This document shows positions 35,759-44,153 of a stretch of 64,000 bases of DNA, in pieces. How positions within the stretch are numbered: the first letter of the stretch is position 1; each line of letters opens with the position of its first letter. The stretch lies in NCBI GenBank assembly GCA_029261155.1, contig JAJDBW010000025.1:62001-126000 (forward strand), in the 5' to 3' direction. The notes under the pieces are model-generated. The model did no database searches. It was not told where the DNA came from and saw nothing but the letters and a program-made list of their open reading frames with translations. The translations under genes and the position numbers were made by a program. This DNA comes from Nitrospirota bacterium (lineage in GTDB: Bacteria; Nitrospirota; Nitrospiria; SBBL01; JAADHI01).

Positions 35759-37318
35759 TTAATCAAGGAGATGAATCTCGACTCGGCGATTCTTGGCAAG
35801 GCCTTTAATCGAATCGTCATTTGTAATCGGTTTATCGGGCCCGTAGCCTTTGGCAATAATCCGCTCTTCTGAGATCCCTTGTTCGATAAGATATTTTCGT
35901 ACCTCTTCGGCCCGTCTTTTCGAAAGGCTGAGATTATACTTCCGTGTACCCCTTTTGTCGGTGTGACCGGCCACCTCAATCTTGAGGTCAGGGTGGCGCT
36001 TTAAGGTATCGCGGAGTTCGTTGAGGGCTTGTTCGGAATGGCTGATCAATTCCGCGGAATTTGTCGCAAAGGTAACGCCTTCCAAAACAATAATGTCTTC
36101 CAACTTACAGCCCTTCGCATCGACATTTTCGCCTTTGGGGGTTTGAGGACAGCGGTCTTTGCTGTTGGCAATGCGATCTCCGTCGTCATCCCGCTCACAG
36201 CCCCGACGGTCAACCGAAGCGTTCATCGGTGTGTTCGGACAAGCGTCGACGGCATCACCAATGCCATCGCCATCACGGTCAAGAGGGCAACCCTTGGCGT
36301 CAACAGCAATCCCGGGAGGCGTATTCGGACAAGCATCGACTAAATTATCGACGTGGTCACCATCGTCGTCACGCAAACAGCCTTGGGTATCGACAGCAAT
36401 ACCCACAGGGGTATTCGGGCAGGCGTCTTGAGAATTAACAACCCCATCGCCATCGTCATCCCGCTCACAGCCCTTCCAATCGACCGCCACGCCTGCGGGT
36501 GTGTTCGGACAAACATCTGTCGAATCCACAACCCCATCGCCATCGTCGTCTGCTTGGCAACCCCGCGCATCAACTGCAGCACCAATGGGCGTATTTGGAC
36601 AGAGATCGTCCTTATTCATGACACCGTCTCGGTCTAGGTCCAGTTCGCAACCCTTCGAATCGACCGCCAAACCCCGATCAGTATTCATACAGTGGTCGAG
36701 CGTATCGCTTACCCCGTCGCCGTCTTGATCAGATTCACGCACTGGCGTGGCTTTGCGCTCGCCCCCCCCGAAACGTTTGAGAAGATAAAGACCAAAGAGA
36801 TGCGCATCTTCGTCAAAAATATCGACATCCCCTCTAAAAGCAAAACCATTCTCAAAGCCATATTCAATGCCGCCACCATACATAAGATGAAAATCTTTAT
36901 TTCGAGTGAAATTGAGCGTGGAGTCGTTGTTCATGCGTCCGACGCCTCCACGACCATAGACCCCCCAGCCCACATGTTCGTCATGCTCTTTATATAAATA
37001 AAACAGCCCGCTCAAGCCAAAGGTTTTATAGCCGATGCTTCCATTGGGCGCGACGCTCTCGGCCTCACCCAAGTCGGCATAATAGCCTTCTAATTTAATC
37101 CGAGGGGTCAACGCGTAGCCGGCGAAAATTTTGAAACCAATGTCCTTAGAATCGGAAATGCGATTACCACCCGTGTTGGGCTCCAATTCCGACATCCCCA
37201 CACCAAGCCCCAAGTAACTCTCGGGCATGCGCAAATTCCATTCGGCCGAAGCCATCGCGCTCCAGAGCAGCGTGATCAAGAAAACGGCTCCGATTATTGA
37301 TTGTTTCTGGTATTTCAT
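35759..37318 (-). CDS. OmpA-like outer-membrane protein with seven thrombospondin-3 repeats
   Basis: Outer-membrane protein of 519 residues. A signal peptide (about residues 1-26, ending SAMASA) leads into an eight-strand beta-barrel (about 27-195, with [13 protein letters not shown] and [13 protein letters not shown]). Seven calcium-binding thrombospondin type-3 repeats follow (DxDGDGVxDxxDxCPNTP, about 200-385), each ending in a conserved GC. The C-terminal OmpA domain ([20 protein letters not shown]) binds peptidoglycan and anchors the protein to the wall. It starts inside the stop of the large repeat gene (ATGA overlap), so the two are translated together. Confidence 0.9.
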   Translation of the reverse strand: MKYQKQSIIGAVFLITLLWSAMASAEWNLRMPESYLGLGVGMSELEPNTGGNRISDSKDIGFKIFAGYALTPRIKLEGYYADLGEAESVAPNGSIGYKTFGLSGLFYLYKEHDEHVGWGVYGRGGVGRMNNDSTLNFTRNKDFHLMYGGGIEYGFENGFAFRGDVDIFDEDAHLFGLYLLKRFGGGERKATPVRESDQDGDGVSDTLDHCMNTDRGLAVDSKGCELDLDRDGVMNKDDLCPNTPIGAAVDARGCQADDDGDGVVDSTDVCPNTPAGVAVDWKGCERDDDGDGVVNSQDACPNTPVGIAVDTQGCLRDDDGDHVDNLVDACPNTPPGIAVDAKGCPLDRDGDGIGDAVDACPNTPMNASVDRRGCERDDDGDRIANSKDRCPQTPKGENVDAKGCKLEDIIVLEGVTFATNSAELISHSEQALNELRDTLKRHPDLKIEVAGHTDKRGTRKYNLSLSKRRAEEVRKYLIEQGISEERIIAKGYGPDKPITNDDSIKGLAKNRRVEIHLLD

Positions 37319-40188
37319 TCCGACTCCTTATTGTTTTGACCCTGCGCGAATCGTTTACGGATGAGTGTAAGAACAAGAATCGCAAACACTAAAGGTAGAG
37401 TCGGATCCAACTCGGCATTGGGACTGAGGCTACAACCGCCAACACCTCTTAAACCGGTGCGGAAGGAACCGCTCGATCCTCCCGGGGTCGCGGGCGTTCC
37501 ACCGCCCGGAATCGCCGGGGCACCGCCGCCACCCGTGCCGACGCCAAGGGGGACACCATTCGCATCGACTTGTGTCGGACTGTTCCCGAAAACGCCATCG
37601 TTATCTGGATCGTTTCCGCCGGACTCAATCACATCGTTTACCCCATCGCCGTCGCTATCGAGATCCCGAAAGTCGGGGAGGCCGTCGCCGTCTGTGTCTA
37701 TGGGGTTATCCGCTATGCCGTCGCCGTTGTAATCGGTGAAGCCGGAGTCGGGAAAGGTTTCCAGGGTATCGGCCAAGCCGTTTAAGCCCACCGGGAAAGT
37801 ATCGTCCACGCGGCCGTCGTTATTCGTATCCAAATCAGCGAGCCGTGTCGGAGGAATGCCGGTTTCGTGCAAATCCAAAATCCCGTCATTGTCGGTATCC
37901 AGATCTCGGCTGTCGGGAACCCCGTCGCCATCGGTATCGACCGTCCCATTTCCTTCGACGCTGTCGAGGATCCCGTCGCCGTCCGTGTCAAAATCGTTAC
38001 TATCGGTAATCCCATCCCCATCTAAGTCATCGTCGTCCAGGAAATTGGGGATGCCATCACCGTCATTATCGCCCGTTCCTTCCGTATCATCCCCTAAATC
38101 GTCGTTATCGCTATCGGGATCTTGAAAATTGGGAATGCCGTCACCATCGGTATCCAGAGGTGTCGCAAGCGGACCGCCGTCGGGAATGCCATCGAAATTG
38201 ATAACGGCAGGACTGCTGCCCAGCATCCCATCACCTTCTGGATCGGCCCCACCGGATTCGATTACATCGTTTATCCCATCGCCATCGCTATCGAGATCCC
38301 GAAAGTCGGGAATGCCATCGCCATCGGTATCGACAGGGTTATCGGCAATGCCGTCGCCGTTGTAATCGGTCAGACCAGAATCCGGGAAGGTCTCAAGCAC
38401 ATCGGCCAAGCCGTTGATGCCCACCGGTAATTGGATATCCGTACGGCCGTTATTATTCTGGTCGATGTTGGGAAGTCTATTGAGCGGAATACCCGTTTCA
38501 TGCAAATCCAACAAGCCGTCGTTGTCGGAATCGAGGTCGCGGCTATCCGGAATGCCGTCGCCATCGGTATCGACTTGACCATTTCCTTCCACACTATCCA
38601 GAATACCGTCACCGTCCGTATCGGCATCCGCATCGTCGGAAAGGCCGTCGCCGTCAATATCGTCATTGTCGAGATAATTAGGGATGCCGTCGCCGTCGTC
38701 ATCTCCCGTTCCCTCAGTGACATCCGGAACGCCATCGCCGTCGCTGTCGCTATCTTGAAAGTTGGGCCTGCCGTCATTGTCCCGGTCGCCGGGAATCAGC
38801 GGACCGCCGTTGGGAATCCCATTGTTGTTGACGATAACCGGGCTGCTCCCCAGAATTCCATCACCATCCGGATCGCTGCCGCCCGCTTCAATGACATCGT
38901 TAATCCCGTCGCCATCGCTGTCTAAATCGCGGAAATCGGGGATGCCGTCATTGTCCGTATCCACCGGACTGTCGGGAGTGTTGTCCCCGTTATAATCGGC
39001 CATTCCGGATTCCGGGAAGGTTTCAAGCGCATCGGTCATGCCGTTTGTTCCTGCAGGATTCGTAGCATCGATACGCCCGTCTTGGTTTACGTCGAAATTA
39101 GAAACGGGGGCGAAAACGATTCCCGCTTCATATAAATCGGGGATGCCGTCATTGTCGGAATCGAGATCGCGGCTGTCAGGAATGCCGTCTCCATCTGTAT
39201 CGACAGCGCCGTCCCCTTCTTCGCTATCTAAAATCCCATCCCCATCGTCATCGAGATCTGTACTATCAACAATGCCGTCCCCATCGAGGTCAACAGCTTG
39301 ACAGGCCGCGTTGTTGGCATTGGGGATACAGGGGTTGTTGTTGTCCGGGTCGGCTTGATCGTTGACGCCATCGCCATCGGCATCGTTATTCGAGGGTTCT
39401 AGGGCGTCGATGAGGCCGTCGCCGTCCGTGTCGGTCGGATTATTAACGTCGTTGCCGACTTCGGTGCCGTCGTTCACACCGTCACCGTCGGTGTCGTCAT
39501 TGTTCGGGTCGGTGCCGAGGGCGGCTTCTTGCCCGTTGCTGAGGCCGTCGTTATCGCTGTCGATGTTCTGACAGGCCGCGCTGTTGGCGTTCGGGATACA
39601 GGGGTTGTTGTTGTCCGGATCGGCTTGGTCATTGACGCCATCGCCATCGGCATCGTTATTCGAGGGTTCTAGGGCGTCGATGAGGCCGTCGCCGTCCGTG
39701 TCGGTCGGGGCGTTGACGTTGCCGACTTCGGCTGCATCGTTGACGCCGTCGCCGTCGGTGTCGGCATTGTTCGGATTGGTGCCGAGAGCGGCTTCTTCGG
39801 CGTTCGTTAGGCCATCGCCGTCGTCATCTTTTTGGAATTGGGCGCAGCCGTTGGCGTCGACCGGGACACCCGCTGGGGTGCCGGGGCAGAGGTCTCTGTC
39901 GTTGCTGACGCCATCGCCGTCGTCATCTTTTTGGGATTGGGCGCAGCCGTTGGAATCCACAGGAGTGTTCGGTGGGGTATTTGGACATAAGTCATCGTCA
40001 TCCTCTACGCCGTCACCATCTTTGTCGTCATCGTCATCGTCGCCACCGCCCCAGCCGCCAAAACCGCCGCCGGAAGCAAATACCTCTTGCGGGGTTAAAC
40101 TCGCCGAAATCAGTTCGATGCTGAAAGCGAGGACCAACAGGAAACATACGGAAAATAAATGGCTATAAAAAACTTTTTTGCCGAACAT
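37315..40188 (-). CDS. Asp-rich calcium-repeat surface protein with C-terminal sorting signal
   Basis: Exported protein of 957 residues from the ATG at 40188. The open frame runs to 40236, but GGAG sits at good spacing before 40188 and a normal signal peptide follows ([20 protein letters not shown]...). After a Gly-rich segment and an Asp run come two TSP3-type repeats, then hundreds of residues of DxDGDGIPDxxDLD calcium-binding units in three large blocks, each of about 150-170 residues. The C-terminus is the tripartite pattern of a sorting signal: GGC, then LDPTLP leading into a hydrophobic helix, then IRKR. Cys is about residue 919. Predicted to be processed by the CPBP protease and displayed on the cell surface. 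Secreted calcium-dependent adhesin or matrix role is inference. Confidence 0.88.
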   Translation of the reverse strand: MFGKKVFYSHLFSVCFLLVLAFSIELISASLTPQEVFASGGGFGGWGGGDDDDDDKDGDGVEDDDDLCPNTPPNTPVDSNGCAQSQKDDDGDGVSNDRDLCPGTPAGVPVDANGCAQFQKDDDGDGLTNAEEAALGTNPNNADTDGDGVNDAAEVGNVNAPTDTDGDGLIDALEPSNNDADGDGVNDQADPDNNNPCIPNANSAACQNIDSDNDGLSNGQEAALGTDPNNDDTDGDGVNDGTEVGNDVNNPTDTDGDGLIDALEPSNNDADGDGVNDQADPDNNNPCIPNANNAACQAVDLDGDGIVDSTDLDDDGDGILDSEEGDGAVDTDGDGIPDSRDLDSDNDGIPDLYEAGIVFAPVSNFDVNQDGRIDATNPAGTNGMTDALETFPESGMADYNGDNTPDSPVDTDNDGIPDFRDLDSDGDGINDVIEAGGSDPDGDGILGSSPVIVNNNGIPNGGPLIPGDRDNDGRPNFQDSDSDGDGVPDVTEGTGDDDGDGIPNYLDNDDIDGDGLSDDADADTDGDGILDSVEGNGQVDTDGDGIPDSRDLDSDNDGLLDLHETGIPLNRLPNIDQNNNGRTDIQLPVGINGLADVLETFPDSGLTDYNGDGIADNPVDTDGDGIPDFRDLDSDGDGINDVIESGGADPEGDGMLGSSPAVINFDGIPDGGPLATPLDTDGDGIPNFQDPDSDNDDLGDDTEGTGDNDGDGIPNFLDDDDLDGDGITDSNDFDTDGDGILDSVEGNGTVDTDGDGVPDSRDLDTDNDGILDLHETGIPPTRLADLDTNNDGRVDDTFPVGLNGLADTLETFPDSGFTDYNGDGIADNPIDTDGDGLPDFRDLDSDGDGVNDVIESGGNDPDNDGVFGNSPTQVDANGVPLGVGTGGGGAPAIPGGGTPATPGGSSGSFRTGLRGVGGCSLSPNAELDPTLPLVFAILVLTLIRKRFAQGQNNKESE
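39301..39710. repeat. 270-base tandem DNA duplication inside the repeat gene
   Basis: The segment starting ACAGGCCGCG near 39301 recurs near 39571, with nearly identical sequence for about 130 bases (to about 39430 and 39708). Since synonymous sites are also conserved, this is recent duplication or conversion rather than selection on protein only. It encodes the repeated unit with CIPNAN and [15 protein letters not shown]. Confidence 0.75.
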
Positions 40189-40429
40189 GGAACGATCTCC
40201 TTTCAAAGGACTTAGAATGCTGCGATGCAAGTTCAAAATCCTGCGGATCTTCTTAGAATAAACCGCCGCTTCGCCTAATCACCGTGGCAAAGTCGTGCTC
40301 TGTTCGGAAGTTTTTGTGCGCTGTCAAAAGCGACTTGATCACTAAATCGCAGAACTGTACCTGATCTGTTTCTCCCTATAAAGCCTATCCCTAAATGAAT
40401 ACTACGTATTTATATTAAAAATAGATATA

Positions 40430-40459
40430 TTTCTACAATAATCCGATGACCTTAGTCAA
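40430..40459 (-). promoter_or_regulatory. Weak promoter candidate for the surface-protein operon
   Basis: On the minus strand, TTGACT (complement of 40454-40459), 18 bases, and TAGAAA (complement of 40430-40435). It would leave a 5' leader of about 235 bases before the ATG at 40188. Low confidence. Confidence 0.3.
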
Positions 40460-40603
40460 GACATTTTTAGCTTTGAAGACTGAGTGCTTCGACTGAAAAC
40501 TGAGCGTCAAAGCAGGATTTCGGTGTAATTTCTACGGAAAGTTAACACGATCTCTTATATATCGCAATCTACTTATTTTCGCTGAAAGAGGAGAAAAGCC
40601 CGT

Positions 40604-40633
40604 TTGACAAAAATAATGAGGGGAACGCATAAT
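40604..40633 (+). promoter_or_regulatory. Sigma-70 promoter for the 2-hydroxyacid dehydrogenase gene
   Basis: Perfect TTGACA (40604-40609), an 18-base spacer and CATAAT (40628-40633). The predicted transcript start near 40640 is about 25 bases before the ATG at 40665. One of the best promoter matches in the window. Confidence 0.65.
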
Positions 40634-40664
40634 GCCGCCTTTGATTTAGAATTCGGTCCCAATC

Positions 40665-41624
40665 ATGCCAAAACCCATTATCTACTTAACCCGGCCCCTT
40701 TCCGATGAAGCCATGATGGAAATCGGCGCAACCTTCGATTTGCGCTGGCATGAGGAAGATCGTCCCCTGCTCAAATCTGAAATCAAAGAAGGTCTCCGTG
40801 AAGCCGAAGGGCTGATCTCAATGTTAAGCGATGATATTGATCGTGAAATCATCGAAACCGCGCCGCGTTTAAAAATAATCGCAAACTACGCCGTCGGCTA
40901 CAACAACATTGACCTTAAGGCAGCGAGGGAAAGAGGTATTGCAGTGACCAATACGCCAGGCGTGTTAACGGAAACAACGGCAGATCTGTGCTGGGCGCTC
41001 CTCATGGCGACGGCCAGACGCATTCCGGAAGGCGACCGATACCTCAAGTCGGGCAAATGGACGGGCTGGGCCCCGACTCAACTCCTCGGCCGCGACATTT
41101 ACGGCAAAACCCTCGGCCTCGTTGGGATGGGTCGTATCGGCCAGGCCGTCGCAAAACGGGCGGCCGGTTTTTCGATGCGGGTGGTTTACTTTAGCCGGAC
41201 GCGCCGACCCGAAATCGAAAAAGCGCTGGGCTTAGATTTTCTCCCTTTGGAAGCCTTGCTACGCACCTCGGACTTTCTCTCCTTACATCTTCCCTTGACG
41301 GAGGACACGCGGCACCTCATCGATCGGAAGGCCCTTCTGTCGATGAAGAGCGGCGCGGTCCTAATCAATACGGCACGCGGTCCTATCGTCGACGAAGGGG
41401 CCTTAGTCGAGTCCCTCAAAACAGGACAGATTGCGGGTGCGGGTTTGGATGTGTTCGAGGAAGAGCCGAAAATTTCGGCTGAATTACTTCAGATGGACAA
41501 TGTGGTGACGCTGCCGCATATCGGCTCGGCAACCTTCGAAACACGCCTCGAAATGGGACGCCGCGTACTAGAAAATCTCAGCTCCCTTTTTTCGGGTAAG
41601 CATCCGCCCAATATGATAAAATAA
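40665..41624 (+). CDS. D-2-hydroxyacid dehydrogenase (glyoxylate/hydroxypyruvate reductase type)
   Basis: NAD(P)H-dependent cytoplasmic dehydrogenase of 319 residues. The Rossmann motif is LGLVGMGRIGQAVAKRAAGF. The catalytic Arg is in LINTARGPIVDEGALVE, the Glu in GAGLDVFEEEP, and the His in VTLPHIGSATFETR. The substrate-loop stretch NYAVGYNNIDLKAARERGI and the LTETTADLCWALL helix match the glyoxylate/hydroxypyruvate/glycerate dehydrogenase group (GyaR-like). Single-gene unit with its own promoter; no neighbouring serine or glycolate pathway genes to refine the substrate. Confidence 0.88.
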   Translation: MPKPIIYLTRPLSDEAMMEIGATFDLRWHEEDRPLLKSEIKEGLREAEGLISMLSDDIDREIIETAPRLKIIANYAVGYNNIDLKAARERGIAVTNTPGVLTETTADLCWALLMATARRIPEGDRYLKSGKWTGWAPTQLLGRDIYGKTLGLVGMGRIGQAVAKRAAGFSMRVVYFSRTRRPEIEKALGLDFLPLEALLRTSDFLSLHLPLTEDTRHLIDRKALLSMKSGAVLINTARGPIVDEGALVESLKTGQIAGAGLDVFEEEPKISAELLQMDNVVTLPHIGSATFETRLEMGRRVLENLSSLFSGKHPPNMIK

Positions 41625-41688
41625 ACAGCGATTCGCGGCAAAAATTTGGCCCGATTTTATTTTAACGCTCCTATGCTCCAGAGGTGAC

Positions 41689-42159
41689 GTGTTCAAATAC
41701 AAAACCGTACTCAGTCTCCTTCTCCTCTCGTCGTTTTTACTGCCGCACTCCACCAGTGCAAATAAACCCCGGCCCCCGCTTGAGATCGACCTTTCCTCGG
41801 TCAATCTTTCTGACAGCACCACCGAAATCACCCTAAAGGCGAAGGCAAATACGGCCACAGAAGGGGTGAGTCTTTCGATTGAGCTTCCGCTCGGGCTCTT
41901 GCCTATTGATGGCGAAACAACTTGGGATGGGCCACTCGAACGGGGTGCATCACATCGCCTGGTTGTCATCGTTGAACACGATAGAACGCGTGAGCTCACG
42001 ATTAGGGCCATGGCGAAGGTCCGGCTTCCCAACGCCGGGCACTTTATTCAGGAGCGGCCTTTGATATTAAACCCGAGAGAAAATCACCTACCTTCTCAAG
42101 CGCCTCCGATACCCCAAGGATCGAGCGCGGGATCTGTTCTTGAATTCAGAGGAAACTAA
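41689..42159 (+). CDS. Exported protein of unknown function
   Basis: A 156-residue protein with a clear signal peptide (hydrophobic residues 6-24, predicted cut after STSA) and a mature domain that looks like a single beta-sandwich (alternating strands, for example ITLKAKANTATEGVSLSIEL and RLVVIVEHDRTRELTIRAMA). GTG start, preceded by GAGGTGA. I do not recognise the family. It overlaps the frame of the following lipoprotein metalloprotease by up to 20 bases, or nearly abuts it when the GTG at 42164 is used, so both are probably made together and may work together outside the cell. Confidence 0.65.
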   Translation: MFKYKTVLSLLLLSSFLLPHSTSANKPRPPLEIDLSSVNLSDSTTEITLKAKANTATEGVSLSIELPLGLLPIDGETTWDGPLERGASHRLVVIVEHDRTRELTIRAMAKVRLPNAGHFIQERPLILNPRENHLPSQAPPIPQGSSAGSVLEFRGN

Positions 42160-42163
42160 CACG

Positions 42164-44071
42164 GTGGCTTTAAAAACCTTGCGAATCGTTTTGATCGGTC
42201 TATCGCTTTTTCTCACGCAATGCAAGGGCAACACCTCCTCAAGCGTCGTCCAGGCCGACAAGATCGAAATCAGCCCCAACCCGGTTAATCTGGTCGCAGG
42301 TGGAGATCCGGTTCAGCTCTTAGCCGTGCTCACGCAAAGCACAGGCGGCACCGATTCAGATGCGACCTTTATCTGGGAAAGCGAAGACCCAAGCATCGTT
42401 TTGGTTGACCCAAACGGTCTCGTGGTCGGACTTAAAATCGGTGTCACACGAATCACGGCACGAACGGACACACTCAGCGGCAGTGCGATCTTAGGTGTGG
42501 TCAGCCCCAACGCAGGGGCAGCCACTGTGACGCTTTCGGGAACGGCCCTCTACGAAGACAAAATCTTCGATAAAAAAGGATTTACGGGCGCGCTTGAAAA
42601 AAAACCAATTCGAAATGCCATCATCGAACTTATCGCCATCGACGGTTTTGTTACAATCGCGACGGGCGCGACCAACGCCTTCGGAGACTATGAGCTCAGC
42701 GGAAATAACGCCTCGCGACGCGGCGGCCTTTACCTAAGAGTCCTCAGCACCCTCGATGCAGCCCATCCCATCGATCTTGAAATTCGAAATAACCCCGATG
42801 AGGAAGCCCTGCTCGCCGTGACCTCCGTCGGCATAGACGACAGCACCAGCAATCCCTTTATAACAAGCAGCGAAGTGTTTGCCAAGACGACGGGGGTGGG
42901 CGGCGGGTTTAATATCCTCGATGTCTTCCAAGACGCCAGCGCATTCGTCCGGAATGCCGCGCCTTGTCCAGAGCCCAACACCCAGTGCAGCCTCCCCTTA
43001 TTGAAGGCCTATTGGGAACCAGGCGGCACCCGGGGCACCTATTATCGAACACCAGAAAATTTCATCTTTATTTGCGGGGGCGGCGAATCGGAAGAGTGCC
43101 GATCCTTCGACCCCGACGAATACGACGACTCGGTCATCATCCATGAATTCGGTCATTTTGTGCTTAATACGTTCTCAAAGGATCTCTCACCCGGCGGACT
43201 CCACAGCCTCACCGAAAACGATCAAGACATCCGCTTAAGCTGGTCGGAGGGCTGGGCGAACTTTTTTTCGAGCGCGGTCCGAAATTCACCACTTTATGTC
43301 GACACCAGCGGCGGCGGCGTATTGATTTCTTTTAGCCTTGAAGATTTCTCTACGCACCCCACATCCACCCTCATTGATATGGCGCACTTCACGACCAGCG
43401 AAATCGCCGTATCCGGCGTATTGTGGGACAGCTTCGATCCCGTGGAAACGGTTTTAGAAAACGATCCCCTCACATTAAGTTTTAGAGACATTCTTCAAGT
43501 CGTGATTCATTTCCCCTCCGTCTCGACGACCTCCAGCATGGAAACTTTTTGGTTATCCTTTCGGTCGATTCAAGGACCCCATCTCGACAATTTCTATACG
43601 GTCACTCGAAACCGTGCCATGCGATTCGAAGAAGACAACTTCGAAGGAAGTGAAACGGCATTGGTGCTCAACGGCACGAGCAAACAGCGCCATACCCTAT
43701 TTCTAGATACCGCCGCTCCCGATGAAGACATCATCCCCTTTACCGTAAAGACGGGAGGCGCCTACACAGTCAGCACGTCTAGACTCACGAACGGCGCGGA
43801 TACCTTTTTGACCATCAAAGAACAAAACGGCACCCCCGTCAAAGAAAACGACAATGCGAGCAACTTTCTATATACAAAATGCACGAATAACCTGCTTACA
43901 GGTCTTAGCAATTGCCCGCGCAACGGCCCGACCTCGCTTTCCTCCTCCACCTCCTTCGTCTGGAACGGGGAAGACAATGCCAGCTTAAACGCGCATGTTA
44001 AATCTTCTTCCGCCGCCCCACCCTCCGCAGGACGATTCGGATCCTACGAAATTGGCCTCAGCAGCCCGTAA
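42164..44071 (+). CDS. Lipoprotein zinc metalloprotease with Ig-like domain
   Basis: Exported lipoprotein of 635 residues (from the GTG at 42164). I choose this start because GAGGAA precedes it and the result is a clean lipoprotein signal, with hydrophobic segment and lipobox FLTQC. An open frame extends to 42140. A bacterial Ig-like (Big_2 type) domain follows (EISPNPVNLVAGG to GVTRITARTD). The catalytic domain has HEFGHF (His-Glu-x2-His) and, 31 residues later, SWSEGWANFF, whose Glu is a likely third zinc ligand (gluzincin pattern). A C-terminal domain resembles a pre-peptidase-type domain (PFTVKTGGAYTVSTSR, TFLTIKEQNG). Substrate unknown. It follows the small exported protein. Confidence 0.72.
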   Translation: MALKTLRIVLIGLSLFLTQCKGNTSSSVVQADKIEISPNPVNLVAGGDPVQLLAVLTQSTGGTDSDATFIWESEDPSIVLVDPNGLVVGLKIGVTRITARTDTLSGSAILGVVSPNAGAATVTLSGTALYEDKIFDKKGFTGALEKKPIRNAIIELIAIDGFVTIATGATNAFGDYELSGNNASRRGGLYLRVLSTLDAAHPIDLEIRNNPDEEALLAVTSVGIDDSTSNPFITSSEVFAKTTGVGGGFNILDVFQDASAFVRNAAPCPEPNTQCSLPLLKAYWEPGGTRGTYYRTPENFIFICGGGESEECRSFDPDEYDDSVIIHEFGHFVLNTFSKDLSPGGLHSLTENDQDIRLSWSEGWANFFSSAVRNSPLYVDTSGGGVLISFSLEDFSTHPTSTLIDMAHFTTSEIAVSGVLWDSFDPVETVLENDPLTLSFRDILQVVIHFPSVSTTSSMETFWLSFRSIQGPHLDNFYTVTRNRAMRFEEDNFEGSETALVLNGTSKQRHTLFLDTAAPDEDIIPFTVKTGGAYTVSTSRLTNGADTFLTIKEQNGTPVKENDNASNFLYTKCTNNLLTGLSNCPRNGPTSLSSSTSFVWNGEDNASLNAHVKSSSAAPPSAGRFGSYEIGLSSP

Positions 44072-44153
44072 TGCCCAAGGCCTCGCATCTAAATCCGGCA
44101 TAGGGGCACAAGTAAAACTGCGCTAGCAATCGAATATCGCTTAAGTGAGAAGT

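Larger units (their letters stand above)
40189..40664. other. Divergent AT-rich intergenic region
   Basis: No gene is visible. It carries the promoter regions of the large repeat gene (minus) and the 2-hydroxyacid dehydrogenase (plus). A very A/T-rich core lies at about 40395-40440. Confidence 0.5.

Noticed and set aside
37600-39800. Repeated DNA words resembling a CRISPR or satellite array
   Set aside because: The periodicity is in frame and encodes DxDGDG calcium-binding repeats; there are no unique spacers.
39584-40168. 194-codon plus-strand frame rich in Pro/Ser
   Set aside because: Antisense shadow of the Asp-rich repeat gene; its composition follows from the repeated GAT/GGC codons on the other strand.
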